Program-made: the position numbers and the translations under genes
Part shown: positions 34,467 to 44,365 of the stretch, piece by piece
Layout: the number at the start of each line of letters is the position of its first letter
Position numbering within the stretch: position 1 is the stretch's first letter
Assembly (NCBI GenBank): GCA_003116975.1
Contig: BGKB01000031.1
Coordinates: forward strand, 310,001-374,000
Origin: Aurantiochytrium sp. KH105
Lineage: Eukaryota; Sar; Bigyra; Thraustochytrida; Thraustochytriidae
Direction of reading: 5' to 3'
DNA: 64,000 nucleotides
The notes under the pieces: model-generated
The model's input: the letters and a program-made list of their open reading frames with translations, nothing else
Database searches by the model: none
What the model was told of the DNA's origin: nothing

Positions 34467-37400
34467 TTAGACTTGAGCCATTTCAAGATCCTTGTTTGCG
34501 CGCTGCGCACTTGGCGAGCCAAAGCTCGAAGCGTCCCCTACCTGCTCACCGGCAGTGGGGCTCTGAACAGGTTCCACGGCTAACTCGACGTCGTCGTTAC
34601 TATTATGGCTCGTGCGAGTCATTCCGAGCGATCCATCGCCGGGCTGTGAAGGCGAGCCAGGTGTCTTTGAAGTTGATTCGTGGCCAGCATCTGAGTCTGC
34701 AGAAGATGAGGAAGCGTTGGAAGATGCCGCGGCGGCTTCCTCACGCATCTCAATCTCTGGATCCGCTACGTCGCGCTTGCAACGCATCCAAGCAGGAAGA
34801 CGCTTGCTGAGCGTCGAGTCCTTGCTGAGGAGCACGCGGACAAAGATCGTTCCAATAAAAGCGGCCAGCGTGATGACCAAACTGAGGTACCACTGCTCCA
34901 AAAAGTAGACAAAGATGAGAGAGAAGATCATCTGCCAAAATTGCATCGGAAAGCCGAACCGCAAAAAGTCCAAGAATACGTAGTTACCCACGTTCAGAAC
35001 CATCATGTTCGTTTGGTAACCGTACGATGTGGAAAAGGACGATGATGCAGAGAGCATCAGCGTAAAGACCATTTGCTGCACACAGAGTGACTGACCATCG
35101 TCGCCATCCGCGCAACTGTTCTGCGCGGCCGTAATGGCAATGTCGAACATGAGCACGGCCGCACTGTTGTTGGAGAGAACCATCGAAAGCAAAAAGGTCG
35201 CAAAGTACACGGCCGTCAGCACGCCCACGTAGCCTGTACCGGTAATTTCGGCGAGGTCGACGAGCGCGTTGCCAACTGTTGTAGCCACTCCGGTATTCGA
35301 CAAAGCGTTACTCAGTCCGAAGGCGGCAGCAATCGTGACAATCACGTCCCACGAGACGGCGGCGCGGGCACTTTCTGGAGTCAGAATACCAGTCACGAGC
35401 ATGATGCCCGAGACAAAGATCGCAGGTTCGATAAGCGTGATGTAGTCCGAGAAGACGACGTACATGACGAGCATGATGATCACCGAGACGAGCGCAATGT
35501 AAAACTTGTCAAAATGCGGCGGCGACGAGTCGTCAATCTCTGTCACGAGTAGAAAGTTCGGGTTGTCGCGGTAGCGCTGCACAAAGTTGGGACCCGTATC
35601 CAAAATCAGCACGTCGCCTGCACGGAGCTCGATATCGCCAATCTTGGACAGCACGCGCCGACCCTGACGATGCACAGCAATAATCGCCGCTTCGTACTGG
35701 GTGCGAAACTTGGACTCGCGCACCGTCTTGCCCACCAAATGCGAGCGCATGCTCACCACGCACTCTACCAGGCGTCGCTGTACGGGCTGGACCTTGAGCT
35801 TTTGCGCTTGCGTATCGGGTGGGTGAAGACCAGGAATGCGACGCAAGGTGGCGACAGCCTCGCGCTCGCCAGCGAACCAGAGCATGTCGTTGGCAGCGAG
35901 GATCATCTCGGGGCCAACGACGTGCTCGACAGTGCCGTCATCGTGCTCCACAGCGACAAGAAAGAGCCCGGGCAGACCACGCAGACCCGCGCTCTCGACG
36001 GTCTGGCCAACGAGACTGCGGGCACCGCGAAGCTGTGTGTTTTCGTTGACGCGCATGGGAATGAGAAACTCGCGTTCGAGCTCTTGCTGGCTTGCGTGAT
36101 TGAGATGATCAATGGCGGACTCTATCCTTGAGCCGTCGCGCGCCTGCTCTGCGATGACCGCTTCAGAGATGAGAGGTTTGAGATCTTGTTGAATGACCTC
36201 GTTGCCCCAGTCAAAGTCGTTACCGGTGACGAGCAAAAGGACGTCACCGACCTCGAGAGGAATGCGGCCAAGGTTACCGCGAATGCTGACTTGCTCGCCA
36301 GCACGATAGAGGGATAGAATGGCGGCGTCGTAGCGTTTGCGGAACTTGCATTCTTTGGCCGTCTTTCCCTCGAGCGTGCTGCCGCTGCGCACGACGACCT
36401 TGATGATGCGTTCCTCAAAGGTATTTTTGCGCTCCATGCGGGATTTTGCGCCCTTTGGCTTTTGTTTCTTTACGGATGCTACCGAGGCGGACGCTCCGGC
36501 CTCGCCCCAGCCAATAGGTTCCAGGGACTGCTGACTGTGTCTGAGATGGCTCTGCACGCTCGCGACGGACTCGGCATCGCTCTCTTCGTCCTCGGAGCTG
36601 AGAACGGACGCGCGAGCCAGATCGGGGTGTTGAAGGTGCTGGTCCTCGTTCGCATCTGTAACAAGCTCAAAGCCGTGGGTGAGGCAGAATTCGTGGAAAT
36701 GGTCAACGAGGCCGGTGAAGAAGAGAATGTCGTTCTCGTTGATGACAAACTCTGGGCCGACGGCATTGTGCATGCGCTGGCCACGCTGAACGCTGGTAAG
36801 GTAGAGGCCATTGAGACCACGCAGACCGGCCTCGTCGACAGCCTTGCCAACGATAGTGGAATAGGCTGTGACGATGCATGCGACGGTGAAATCGCCGCCA
36901 ATGCCCCCGGACCCGCCGCTCGGCGCGCTAACGTCGGCTTGTGGGTCCTGGTTGCTGATGATCGACTTGCCACCAGCGCCGTCGAGGCCCAGCGCCTTGC
37001 GCGAGCGGCGCTCGAGCTCCTCAAATCCAGGGAGAAGCAAGGGCGAAAAGAGAATAATGTAAATGAGACCTGTCATGGCGGCGGAGACGCCGACTGCGCC
37101 AACGTCAAAGAGTCCAATGCTTTGACCGGGAAATTGATCCTCGAACTTGCCGGCGATGACAAGGTTCGTGCTGGTACCGATAAGTGTAATGGTGCCGCCG
37201 AGAATGGAAGAGAAGGAGAGTGGGATCATGAGCTGTGAGACGGGTTGCTTGATGCGACGCGCCCAGCGCTGCACAAGCGGGATCATGACCGCGCAGAGAG
37301 GTGTGTTGTTAAGAAAGGCCGAGGCGATGGCCACGGGGACCATGAGGCGCAATTGCGCAATGGCGAGCGACTTGGGGTTGCCCAGGACCTTGCCAAAGAC

Positions 37401-37646
37401 ATGATCAAGCGCGCCTGTAGAGTTGATGCCTGCGGCAACGACGTAGAGGATGGCGACGGTGAGGACCGCCGAGCTTGAGAATCCCTCGAGGCCTTCAGAG
37501 GTGGTGACAATCTGCGCTGCCATGAGCACGCCGAGCGTGGCGACGAGCGCGAAGTCGGCGGGCATCCAGTCGCGCACGAGGACGATGAACATGACCGCGA
37601 GGCATCCCAGCGTGAACCATCCTTCCCAGCCGAAGGGGACCGCCAT
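34467..37646 (-). CDS. SLC13/DASS-type anion permease with four RCK_C domains, copy 2
   Basis: 1059 residues, tail-to-tail paralog of the permease at 28990. Same architecture: membrane block 1 with AFLNNTPLCAVMIPLVQRW and TLIGTSTNLVIAGKF, four RCK_C repeats, and membrane block 2 with VLSNNSAAVLMFDIAITAA. It differs by a longer Ser/Glu-rich linker after the first RCK_C pair and an 85-residue disordered C-terminal tail. Silent sites differ through most of the gene, but 35461-36086 is base-for-base identical to 30541-31166 of copy 1, and 34918-35039 is identical to 31588-31709. The substrate is unknown (sulfate or another divalent anion is likely). The start is the ATG conserved in both copies. 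Confidence 0.9.
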   Translation of the reverse strand: MAVPFGWEGWFTLGCLAVMFIVLVRDWMPADFALVATLGVLMAAQIVTTSEGLEGFSSSAVLTVAILYVVAAGINSTGALDHVFGKVLGNPKSLAIAQLRLMVPVAIASAFLNNTPLCAVMIPLVQRWARRIKQPVSQLMIPLSFSSILGGTITLIGTSTNLVIAGKFEDQFPGQSIGLFDVGAVGVSAAMTGLIYIILFSPLLLPGFEELERRSRKALGLDGAGGKSIISNQDPQADVSAPSGGSGGIGGDFTVACIVTAYSTIVGKAVDEAGLRGLNGLYLTSVQRGQRMHNAVGPEFVINENDILFFTGLVDHFHEFCLTHGFELVTDANEDQHLQHPDLARASVLSSEDEESDAESVASVQSHLRHSQQSLEPIGWGEAGASASVASVKKQKPKGAKSRMERKNTFEERIIKVVVRSGSTLEGKTAKECKFRKRYDAAILSLYRAGEQVSIRGNLGRIPLEVGDVLLLVTGNDFDWGNEVIQQDLKPLISEAVIAEQARDGSRIESAIDHLNHASQQELEREFLIPMRVNENTQLRGARSLVGQTVESAGLRGLPGLFLVAVEHDDGTVEHVVGPEMILAANDMLWFAGEREAVATLRRIPGLHPPDTQAQKLKVQPVQRRLVECVVSMRSHLVGKTVRESKFRTQYEAAIIAVHRQGRRVLSKIGDIELRAGDVLILDTGPNFVQRYRDNPNFLLVTEIDDSSPPHFDKFYIALVSVIIMLVMYVVFSDYITLIEPAIFVSGIMLVTGILTPESARAAVSWDVIVTIAAAFGLSNALSNTGVATTVGNALVDLAEITGTGYVGVLTAVYFATFLLSMVLSNNSAAVLMFDIAITAAQNSCADGDDGQSLCVQQMVFTLMLSASSSFSTSYGYQTNMMVLNVGNYVFLDFLRFGFPMQFWQMIFSLIFVYFLEQWYLSLVITLAAFIGTIFVRVLLSKDSTLSKRLPAWMRCKRDVADPEIEMREEAAAASSNASSSSADSDAGHESTSKTPGSPSQPGDGSLGMTRTSHNSNDDVELAVEPVQSPTAGEQVGDASSFGSPSAQRANKDLEMAQV

Positions 37647-39504
37647 CTTTCTCTCCGAGTCTGACGGATTGACGGACTGGCTGACTGACGGCCGGAGGAG
37701 GGGCAGCTCACAAGGAACAGTGCGACACGGAGTTTAGTCTGCTCAGCTCGCTCGCCTTGTGTCTTGCGCTCCCTCGAGGTACGGCCGGCGTCCGCTGCTG
37801 CCGTCCGTCCCCCCGGCGCGGCGTCCGCGTTCTGCCTCGCTCGCCGGCCGATCTCTCGCAGCTCGGGGGCGTCGACGTCGGCGCCGCCGCCGTCAAGCAA
37901 GCCCGCGCGCCCTTTCCTCTCGCCCGCCCGGCTCAGCGCGCAGGCGCGGCCGGCTCGACGCCGCGGCGTGCTCGCCGGTCGGCCTCGCGCTCTCTTCCCC
38001 CGCCTCGCCTTGCGCGCTCTCTGCCTCGCCGGCCGCCGCTCGGCTCCGCGCGCGAGGGCGGGGCGGCGCGGAGCCCGTCGCCTTCGTCGCCTTCGCTCGC
38101 GCGCTCCCTCCTCAGAGCGAGCGCGGCGTCGCGGCTCGCGAGCGGGGTCTGCTGCCGGGCTGCTGCTGCTGCTGCTGCTTGCGGCGCTCCTTGTTCGCAC
38201 TAGAGCAGCACTAGCGCCGGAGTCGGCGCAGCCCTGGGAAACGTCACCGCGATGATGGAGTGAGAGCGGCTTCCCGCAATCAGGGGCCTCGAGGGGCGGG
38301 CACCTGAAAAGTCGAGCAGCGCAGGTGCCGGGAGGACCTTGATTGCGGGATTGGGTTGTCCAGCTGACCGCGGGTGTTTCGGGGGCCCTGGGCGGCCGGG
38401 GCACCAATTTGGAATAGAAAAGGTTTGCTGTTGGCCTGGAGTGCGACGGCCGTGCGTGCAGGCCCCCGATTCGGCGGCAGCAGCAGCGGACGACCTTTGC
38501 TCGATGAATCGAGCAAGAAAGAGGTCCTCTGACAACCTAGACCTTTTCAGAGAGCGAGGTGGGGCCCAGAAAGCACGTTTCTCTGAACGCAGAGAGCTAG
38601 CTAGCTCACTCTGCCGTGGTGGCGCTGGCGGGCTGAATTGTGCCGCTGCACCGTGACGATCTCGATTCGATCGAAACGATGCCGCGATGGCCATGGGTAG
38701 ATGGTATACATTTCGTCATCATCCACCTGAAGCGTATCTGCGAGTTCCTCCTCCTCCTCCTCCTCCTCGGTGCGTGAGGCAACGAACGATTCAGCCTCAC
38801 GAGGCGAAGCTAGACCACTGGTCGCGGTCGCAATAGTTGCTGCTGCTGCTGCTGCTGCTGCGATGCGCTTCTTTGGATGCGCTCGGCCCTTTCTTCGATC
38901 GCCGCGCCGCGGGTCTGGCCACAGCGGCGACGGGCGGGCAGGCCAGAGTCGCTGTCGCCAACGGTCGCGGTCTCTGTCGCCAGCACTGCAAGCTGTGCTG
39001 CAACTGAGCCTTCTTCCTAAGCAAGCGAACTTTGCGACCTTGGCTCAGCCAGAGCCTCGTTGGACCGTGGTCGACTCCGCCCGCAGTGGTGTGGCGGGTG
39101 CAGTCGCGACCGGTGCGAACGACTGCAACTCCGACTCGCAGCGGCAGCGGCAGCGGTGCGGCCAGCGCACGGAAGAAGCATGAACGAATTCAAGTCGCAG
39201 CACCAGCCTGGGCTGTCGCGCCGCGCCGGCCCTGCGACCATCCGTCCCTCTCTGCTCCCATCTATCCCATCCATCCAAGCAGCGATGACGCGAAGCCGCA
39301 GCCAACGGCAGCCGCAAGCGTGCACGTCCAAAGTGCTGCAGCAGTAACTTGGACGCCGAGGATGGATGCACAGTGAGCGGGGCGGGCGGGTTGAATCCAC
39401 AGCCACCCTTCATCCTGGACTGGACTGCCCGTGCCGAGCCCGAGCTAGCCACCAGCGACAGCGACCACGCCGTTCCCCGCCCCGCCCTCCCCGATCGATC
39501 GCAC

Positions 39505-39540
39505 GAGCGAGCGAGCGAGCGAGCGAGCGAACGAACGACG
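39505..39540. repeat. (GAGC)n / (GAAC)n tetranucleotide array
   Basis: About seven GAGC units running into GAAC units, inside the gene-free interval. Confidence 0.85.
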
Positions 39541-40910
39541 CAGCCTCGCCCTCGCCTGCGCCGGCGCTGCAGTCTCGCGCGCGGGGCTGAATGAACCGCG
39601 CGCGGTCTCGTGGGCCGCCGCGGAGCCGAGTGACCTCCTGCCCTCTCTGCACCACTGCCGTTCTCTGCCTCGGCAGCTGCATTGCACCGACGGGGGCAGC
39701 AACAGCAGCAGCAGCAGCTGCAGTTGCAGCTACGTCGCAGCGCAGCGTGGGCCCCTGGCGGCTGGACCAATCGGATTGACGGACGCGTCGATGGACTCGT
39801 GAGCGATAAGCAAAAACTCACTCACCGTCAGTGAGTGCAGCGACCGAGTGAGCCCGCCGCCGAGAATCAGCCTGCAGCTGCTTTCTGAAAGTGGACGACG
39901 ATGGGTATACCACTCCGTCAATCCCCTGGCTGGCTGCAGCGGCTGCGGATGACATGGTTTTCTGGCGTTCGTTGGTGGTGTGGATGGCATGTGGACAGCT
40001 CGCTGGCTGGCCGCTGCCGACAGCGACGGACGATTTGTCTGTCATCGCTAGATCGAGCAATCCATCGGTGGATTGATTGACTGATTGACCGCTAAGGTAG
40101 AGAGAGTGTGAACCGCACCCCGGCCAGCGGCTGAACCGCCAAGCCCAGTCGTGCGCCCAAGGTGGGTGGTTGCCGTGGAGACAGAGAGAGGGAGCGTCTC
40201 TCTCCCGCACTGCGTCCCTCGCTCTCGTTTCCCGCCTCCGCCTCGCCGCCGTTGCGCCTGCGCCGCGCGCGCGGCCTCTCTCCGCCTTCCTTTCCTTTGC
40301 ACCGCAGTGGCCGAGGCCGGGGTCGCGTCTGCGCTGAGCGGGGGCGCGCCTGAGCTGAGCCGCGCCGCGCCGCGCTGAGCTGCGGTGCGCGCGCGGGAAG
40401 AAAGCGCTCCGGAGGAACACTTGCGTGTGCGTTAGGATGATGTTGACTGACATTGATGTGAGAGACTGTGCGCGAAAGAAAATCGAAAATCAATACCTAC
40501 ACTGCGAAAAGCCTGACGGATGCCGGTCGCAAGCATGTCGAAGACCCAAGTTCAAGCTGCTGCATGAAAGCAAGCAAGCAAGCGAGCAAGCCCGCCCGCC
40601 TCCACGTCCATCTCCGCTCCTTGCCGCCTGCACTGGCCGCCACGTCCCCGCCGCGCCGCGTTCGGCGCCGCCTCGCGCAAGCCGCTGCCGAGCCCGCCGT
40701 CCCGCCAGCCAGGCGAAGAGACAGACGGAGCAGCACAGGCGCAGCTCTCGCAGCCCGCCTCCTCCGCCTTCCTTCCCTGCCGTGTTCCCGGCCGGCCGAC
40801 CAGGACCTCGCGCACCTCCCTCCCTCCCTCCCTCCCGAGCTGCACCGCCGGGGCGCGAGAGGAGCCGAGAGACAGCGAGCGCTGCGCCGCGCCGCGAGCC
40901 AGACAGTCAG

Positions 40911-40936
40911 TCAGTCAGTCAGACAGACAGACAGAC
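40911..40936. repeat. (GTCA)n followed by (GACA)n array
   Basis: Tetranucleotide units GTCA x4 then GACA x4 inside the gene-free interval, 0.8 kb upstream of the CxxC protein gene. Confidence 0.85.
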
Positions 40937-41491
40937 GCGCAACGAGGAAACGCAACTGCGAGCGCGAGCAGACAGCTGCAGACAGCACGGCGTCGTGCAC
41001 GCCGCGGCACGCTCGGTGCAGGCGGCGCTGCCTCGCTGCCTCGCTGGCTGACTGCCTGGCTGGCTGACTGACTCACCGCCCGGCGGCCGACCGCCCTTCG
41101 AAGCAGCGCCGCGGCGGGTGAGGAAGAAGGCGCGGAAGGCAAGGGAGGGAGGAAGCACGCGGGCGAGCGGGCGCGCGAGGCGGGAACAAAGCCCCAACGG
41201 CGACGCCTCGAAGCGACGCCGCGACGCCTCGCGCACGGGCTGGGCGCGGCTCGCCAGCCAGCCAGCTAGCTGCCACGGTTCGGTGCGGGCCCGCGTGCGT
41301 GCACCGGCGGCCGGCCGGTCAGCTGTCTCGCGGAGACGGAGTAGTAGTCCGGAATCGCGACCTCGTTCTTGCTTGCTTGCGTTCTTTGGGCTAGTTAGCT
41401 GGCTGGCTGGCTTGTCTGGCGCGCGAGAGAGCGGGCGAGAGCGGGTCGAGCTCGCGCAGCACAGCGCAACGCAGCGCGGCCGCGTTGCTCA

Positions 41492-41565
41492 GCAGCACAG
41501 CTGAGCACAGCAGCACAGCAGAGCACAGCAGCAGAGCGCAGCAGCAGAGCGCAGCAGAGCCGCGC
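41492..41565. repeat. CAG-rich imperfect array
   Basis: A CAGCACAG / CAGCAGAGCG mixed array about 165 bases upstream of the start of the small CxxC protein gene, probably in its 5' UTR. Confidence 0.75.
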
Positions 41566-41728
41566 GCAAGGTGCCAAACGCCTTTCGCGAGCTCGGAGTC
41601 GCGAGGACTGAACAGCCGGGAGGGACCAAGTCTGGCTGGAGCAGAAAGGAAGCAACGAAAGCGAGCGAGCGAGCAAGCAGACGGCCAACGGGCCTACCTC
41701 GCGCGCTCTCGCTCGCTAGCGCGCAACG

Positions 41729-42346
41729 ATGGGCGAGATGGAGCTGCAGCTGCTGCCGGTCAAGAAGCGCAGGCTCGCGGAGCTGCGCCTGGAGGCGGAG
41801 GCCAGCGGCGCCGGAACCGGCGCGGCCTGCACTCGGAACAAACGCCGCGACCCGCGCTTCCTGCCGCAGGACGACCCGGAAAACACAGACCCTGTTGTCG
41901 CCGCCGCCGCCGCCGCCGCGCCCATGGGCGAGGACCTGCGCGAGCGCGCCATCAACCTCGAGGCCGCGCTGCGCGTCTCCAACAAACACTTTTCACGAGC
42001 ATGCGAAGACATGAAAAACTGCAGCGTCTGCGAGATCGAGTTCGAGTCCCAGGATGCGAGAATACAGAGCGTTACGAGCATTGCCAAGCGCGTCGACGAC
42101 ATCAAACGCAGGCGACGCGCCCATTCCCCGTTGCCCCACTTTGTCAGCCAGCGCGAGCACAATTTGCGCCTCCGTCAAGGGGTCAGCGTCTACATGCGCC
42201 AGATGAAAGCAGCCATCCTCACCCGGAAACGCTGCCCCGCCTGTCGCAGAGACTTTACCTTTGACGAACTTGCCGGTGTCCTCAAGATGATGGACCGCAA
42301 GACAAATCCGCTCTTCCTATCCTTGACCTCGTCGCTTGTACATTGA
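41729..42346 (+). CDS. Small hypothetical protein with two CxxC pairs
   Basis: 205 residues, not recognised. The N-terminus has a basic patch (VKKRRLAELRLEAEA) and an Ala run (residues 58-64). The C-terminal half holds CSVCEIEF and, about 75 residues later, CPACRRDFTFDEL, two CxxC pairs that could coordinate one zinc ion in a split knuckle or degenerate RING-like fold. The stretch between them is very basic (DDIKRRRRAHSP). Complexity here is normal, unlike the translations of the flanking DNA, and the frame ends cleanly at TGA. It is convergent with the PRP38-like gene. A nucleic-acid-binding or ubiquitin role is possible but not shown. Confidence 0.7.
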   Translation: MGEMELQLLPVKKRRLAELRLEAEASGAGTGAACTRNKRRDPRFLPQDDPENTDPVVAAAAAAAPMGEDLRERAINLEAALRVSNKHFSRACEDMKNCSVCEIEFESQDARIQSVTSIAKRVDDIKRRRRAHSPLPHFVSQREHNLRLRQGVSVYMRQMKAAILTRKRCPACRRDFTFDELAGVLKMMDRKTNPLFLSLTSSLVH

Positions 42347-42683
42347 CCCTCTTCATTCCTCCTTACCCATGTGTTTTATGTAACCCCAAACTGTCTTTCC
42401 TCCCCTTTTCTCTTTGGATCTTTTGAATTGTATGGCTTTGATCATTTGGTTGAAGTGTATGGCTTTTACTTTTTTTTCTTGGGTGAACGCAAGTAGGCGA
42501 TCCAGTTTGCTTTTGACAGCTCTCTCGAACAAAAGTGCTTTCCCACCCACAGAATTGTTCGAGTCGACAGGGCGCAAGATAAGCACGCATGCTCTTCAAC
42601 GAAATCTTTTTCCTTCTTTTTTCTTTCTATCTTTCTCCTGGCATCAAAGAAAATTACAGATCCATCATGTTTTGCAAGTCTAT
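42347..42683. other. Convergent 3' spacer, no gene seen
   Basis: 337 bases between two stops, low in GC with T-rich runs, consistent with overlapping 3' UTRs. Confidence 0.6.
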
Positions 42684-43952
42684 TCACGCTCCGTGCCGTT
42701 GACGCAGTCGGCGAGCCACCTCTTCGTCATCACTATCAATACTATCTCCGCGTTGTCGACGTCGGTGCGAACGCTCCCGATCCCTTCTCCGATACCTGTC
42801 ACGACTACGACTGCGGCTACGACTACGATGTGAACGCCGTTCTCGCCCACCACGATCACGACTGCGCTCTCGATCACGATCTCGATCACGATCACGACTG
42901 CGATCACGATAGTCTCGCTCTCTGCGATCATCAACGCGCGAGTCGCGATACCTACGACCATCGTCATCGCGGTTTCTGACGTCTCTGCCATCGCGACTAC
43001 GCCTGTCACGGCCAGTACTGCGACTACGGGCACGTACATGTTCCCGGCCATTATCGAGGTCCGCAGCGCCAGGCTGCCGCATCGCACCAAGAGAAACCTC
43101 CTCTTCATTTCCGTAAGCCGTGTATCGAACAAGAAAGGAGGTTGGTGTTTGCCCAGGTCCCATCACTTCAGCATCGTACCATTTGCCATCCTCCGCATAG
43201 AGCGCTTCAATCTTGGCGCCGACCACAAAGCGATCACGCTCAATAAGATTTCGAGCAAAGCGCGCTCGCTCAGCGCGCAAGCCGCCAACGCGCACGCGCA
43301 GATCCTCGTCCACGGTGTAAGGGAAGCGAGGCAGAACAATGCCTGCAAACTTGTGCTCTACCAGCAAACTCTCCAGCCAGAGGCCCATCGTCCACGGTTT
43401 GTCCGCTTCCATGAGGGGGCGGAACTGCTCGTCGTCCATGAAAAACGGTCGCATCCAATCCCACACTTGATCCGGAGGGCAAACAAAGCGCACAAAGAGA
43501 AATCCAAGCGCGCGCACAAAGGGAGCGCCCTGCTGCGTTAGCATGCCCGAAAGCTGCTTTCGAGTGGGGCGCAGCTCGCAGAGTCTGTAAAGCGCGCAAA
43601 ACGCGGTCCCGGCACCCCCGCTCGAGGTCTTGAGCCAAGGATCCAAGGACCGAACATTGTGTCTTACCTCGTCAACAAGCTGCGGCACCGTCGTCGTCAG
43701 TTGTCTCAGCGACCTGTAATACTCGCTGGCTTGGACTTTGCGCGCGAGCATCGGGCCAAGGTTGAAATTACCATCCATTTTCACCGGAACGAGATTCTTG
43801 ACGGCCACCTGCGGTTGCGTTTGCAGCGTATCACGCGCCTCACTCGCGCCATCCTCCCCTCGCCCAAATCTCCCTGTCGCCGCGGCCTGTCCTTGCTGCT
43901 GCGCCTGCCGCACCTCTTTGCGCAGCTTGAAGGCCTCCGCGGCGCGGCTCAT
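42684..43952 (-). CDS. PRP38-family splicing factor fused to a Tudor domain and RS tail
   Basis: 422 residues. Family knowledge: PRP38 joins the spliceosome with the tri-snRNP B complex. Seen: the PRP38 domain at about 50-215 (NLGPMLARKVQASEYYRSLR, then TAFCALYRLCELRPTRKQL and FLFVRFVCPPDQVWDWMRPF, typical of the PRPF38B type). It is followed at about 240-295 by an SMN/SPF30-like Tudor domain (VVGAKIEALYAEDGKWYDAE, VRYTAYGNEEEVSL), whose EDG, Tyr and YGNxEE positions fit an aromatic cage for dimethyl-arginine. The tail (305-422) is a long Arg/Ser/Asp-rich RS region. The frame continues upstream to 44264, but that part is CCTG-repeat DNA; the start at 43952 gives an acceptable N-terminus. The Tudor fusion is unusual compared with human PRPF38A/B as I know them. 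Confidence 0.9.
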   Translation of the reverse strand: MSRAAEAFKLRKEVRQAQQQGQAAATGRFGRGEDGASEARDTLQTQPQVAVKNLVPVKMDGNFNLGPMLARKVQASEYYRSLRQLTTTVPQLVDEVRHNVRSLDPWLKTSSGGAGTAFCALYRLCELRPTRKQLSGMLTQQGAPFVRALGFLFVRFVCPPDQVWDWMRPFFMDDEQFRPLMEADKPWTMGLWLESLLVEHKFAGIVLPRFPYTVDEDLRVRVGGLRAERARFARNLIERDRFVVGAKIEALYAEDGKWYDAEVMGPGQTPTSFLVRYTAYGNEEEVSLGAMRQPGAADLDNGREHVRARSRSTGRDRRSRDGRDVRNRDDDGRRYRDSRVDDRRERDYRDRSRDRDRDRDRERSRDRGGRERRSHRSRSRSRSRDRYRRRDRERSHRRRQRGDSIDSDDEEVARRLRQRHGA

Positions 43953-44365
43953 CTCCCCTTCGTCGCAGCAGCTAGCTAGCTCTCCCTCCTTTCCACGCGC
44001 CCGCCCGAAGGAGCAACGCGACCAGGCCCAGAAAACACGACGGCGGGCTTCCGCCCAGCCGCGCACGGGCGTCTCGGTCTGCCTGCCTGCCCGCCTGCCC
44101 GCCTGCCTGCCTGCGCGCGGCGCGGCGTGCACGTTCTCGTTTTGTCGCTCGCGTTGTCGCTCTGCGAAAAAGGAAAAAGGGAATCGAGGCGCGCCCCGCG
44201 CGCGGTCCGGTGCACATCCGCACTCGCCGGGCGCGGTGCGCACGCACCGGACCCCGTGCGCCAATTCTCCTTCGACCAGCCAGCCAGTTCCGGGTGGTGG
44301 CCACTGGCCCAGAGCCCAAGCCAGCGAGGTCGAGCGAGCGAGCGAGCGAGCGAGAAGGAGGGGCC
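43953..44365. promoter_or_regulatory. Divergent promoter of PRP38-like and ESF1 genes
   Basis: 413 bases between two head-to-head RNA-biology genes. It holds a CCTG/CCCG array (44081-44117) on the PRP38 side and a GAGC array (44331-44353) 13 bases before the ESF1 ATG. Co-regulation is inferred from arrangement. Confidence 0.55.

Larger units (their letters stand above)
37647..41728. other. 4.1-kb gene-free, GC-rich, repeat-rich interval
   Basis: It lies between the starts of two divergent genes (permease 2 and the small CxxC protein). Several frames stay open for hundreds of codons, but their translations are Arg/Ala/Ser-rich low-complexity sequence with no motif and no single preferred frame, so I call no gene. 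It holds GAGC (39505-39540), CCCT (40818-40837), GTCA/GACA (40911-40936) and CAG-rich (41492-41565) arrays, and a perfect hairpin CACTCAC-cgtca-GTGAGTG near 39830. It could hold long 5' UTRs, 5' UTR introns or a non-coding RNA; nothing seen decides this. Confidence 0.55.

Noticed and set aside
37283-38407. Minus-strand frame of 374 codons overlapping permease 2
   Set aside because: It reads the permease region out of frame and then GC-rich upstream DNA; it has no support of its own.
39045-39821. 258-codon frame in the 37.6-41.7 kb interval
   Set aside because: Ser/Arg-rich low complexity with no motif; overlapping frames on both strands are similarly open.
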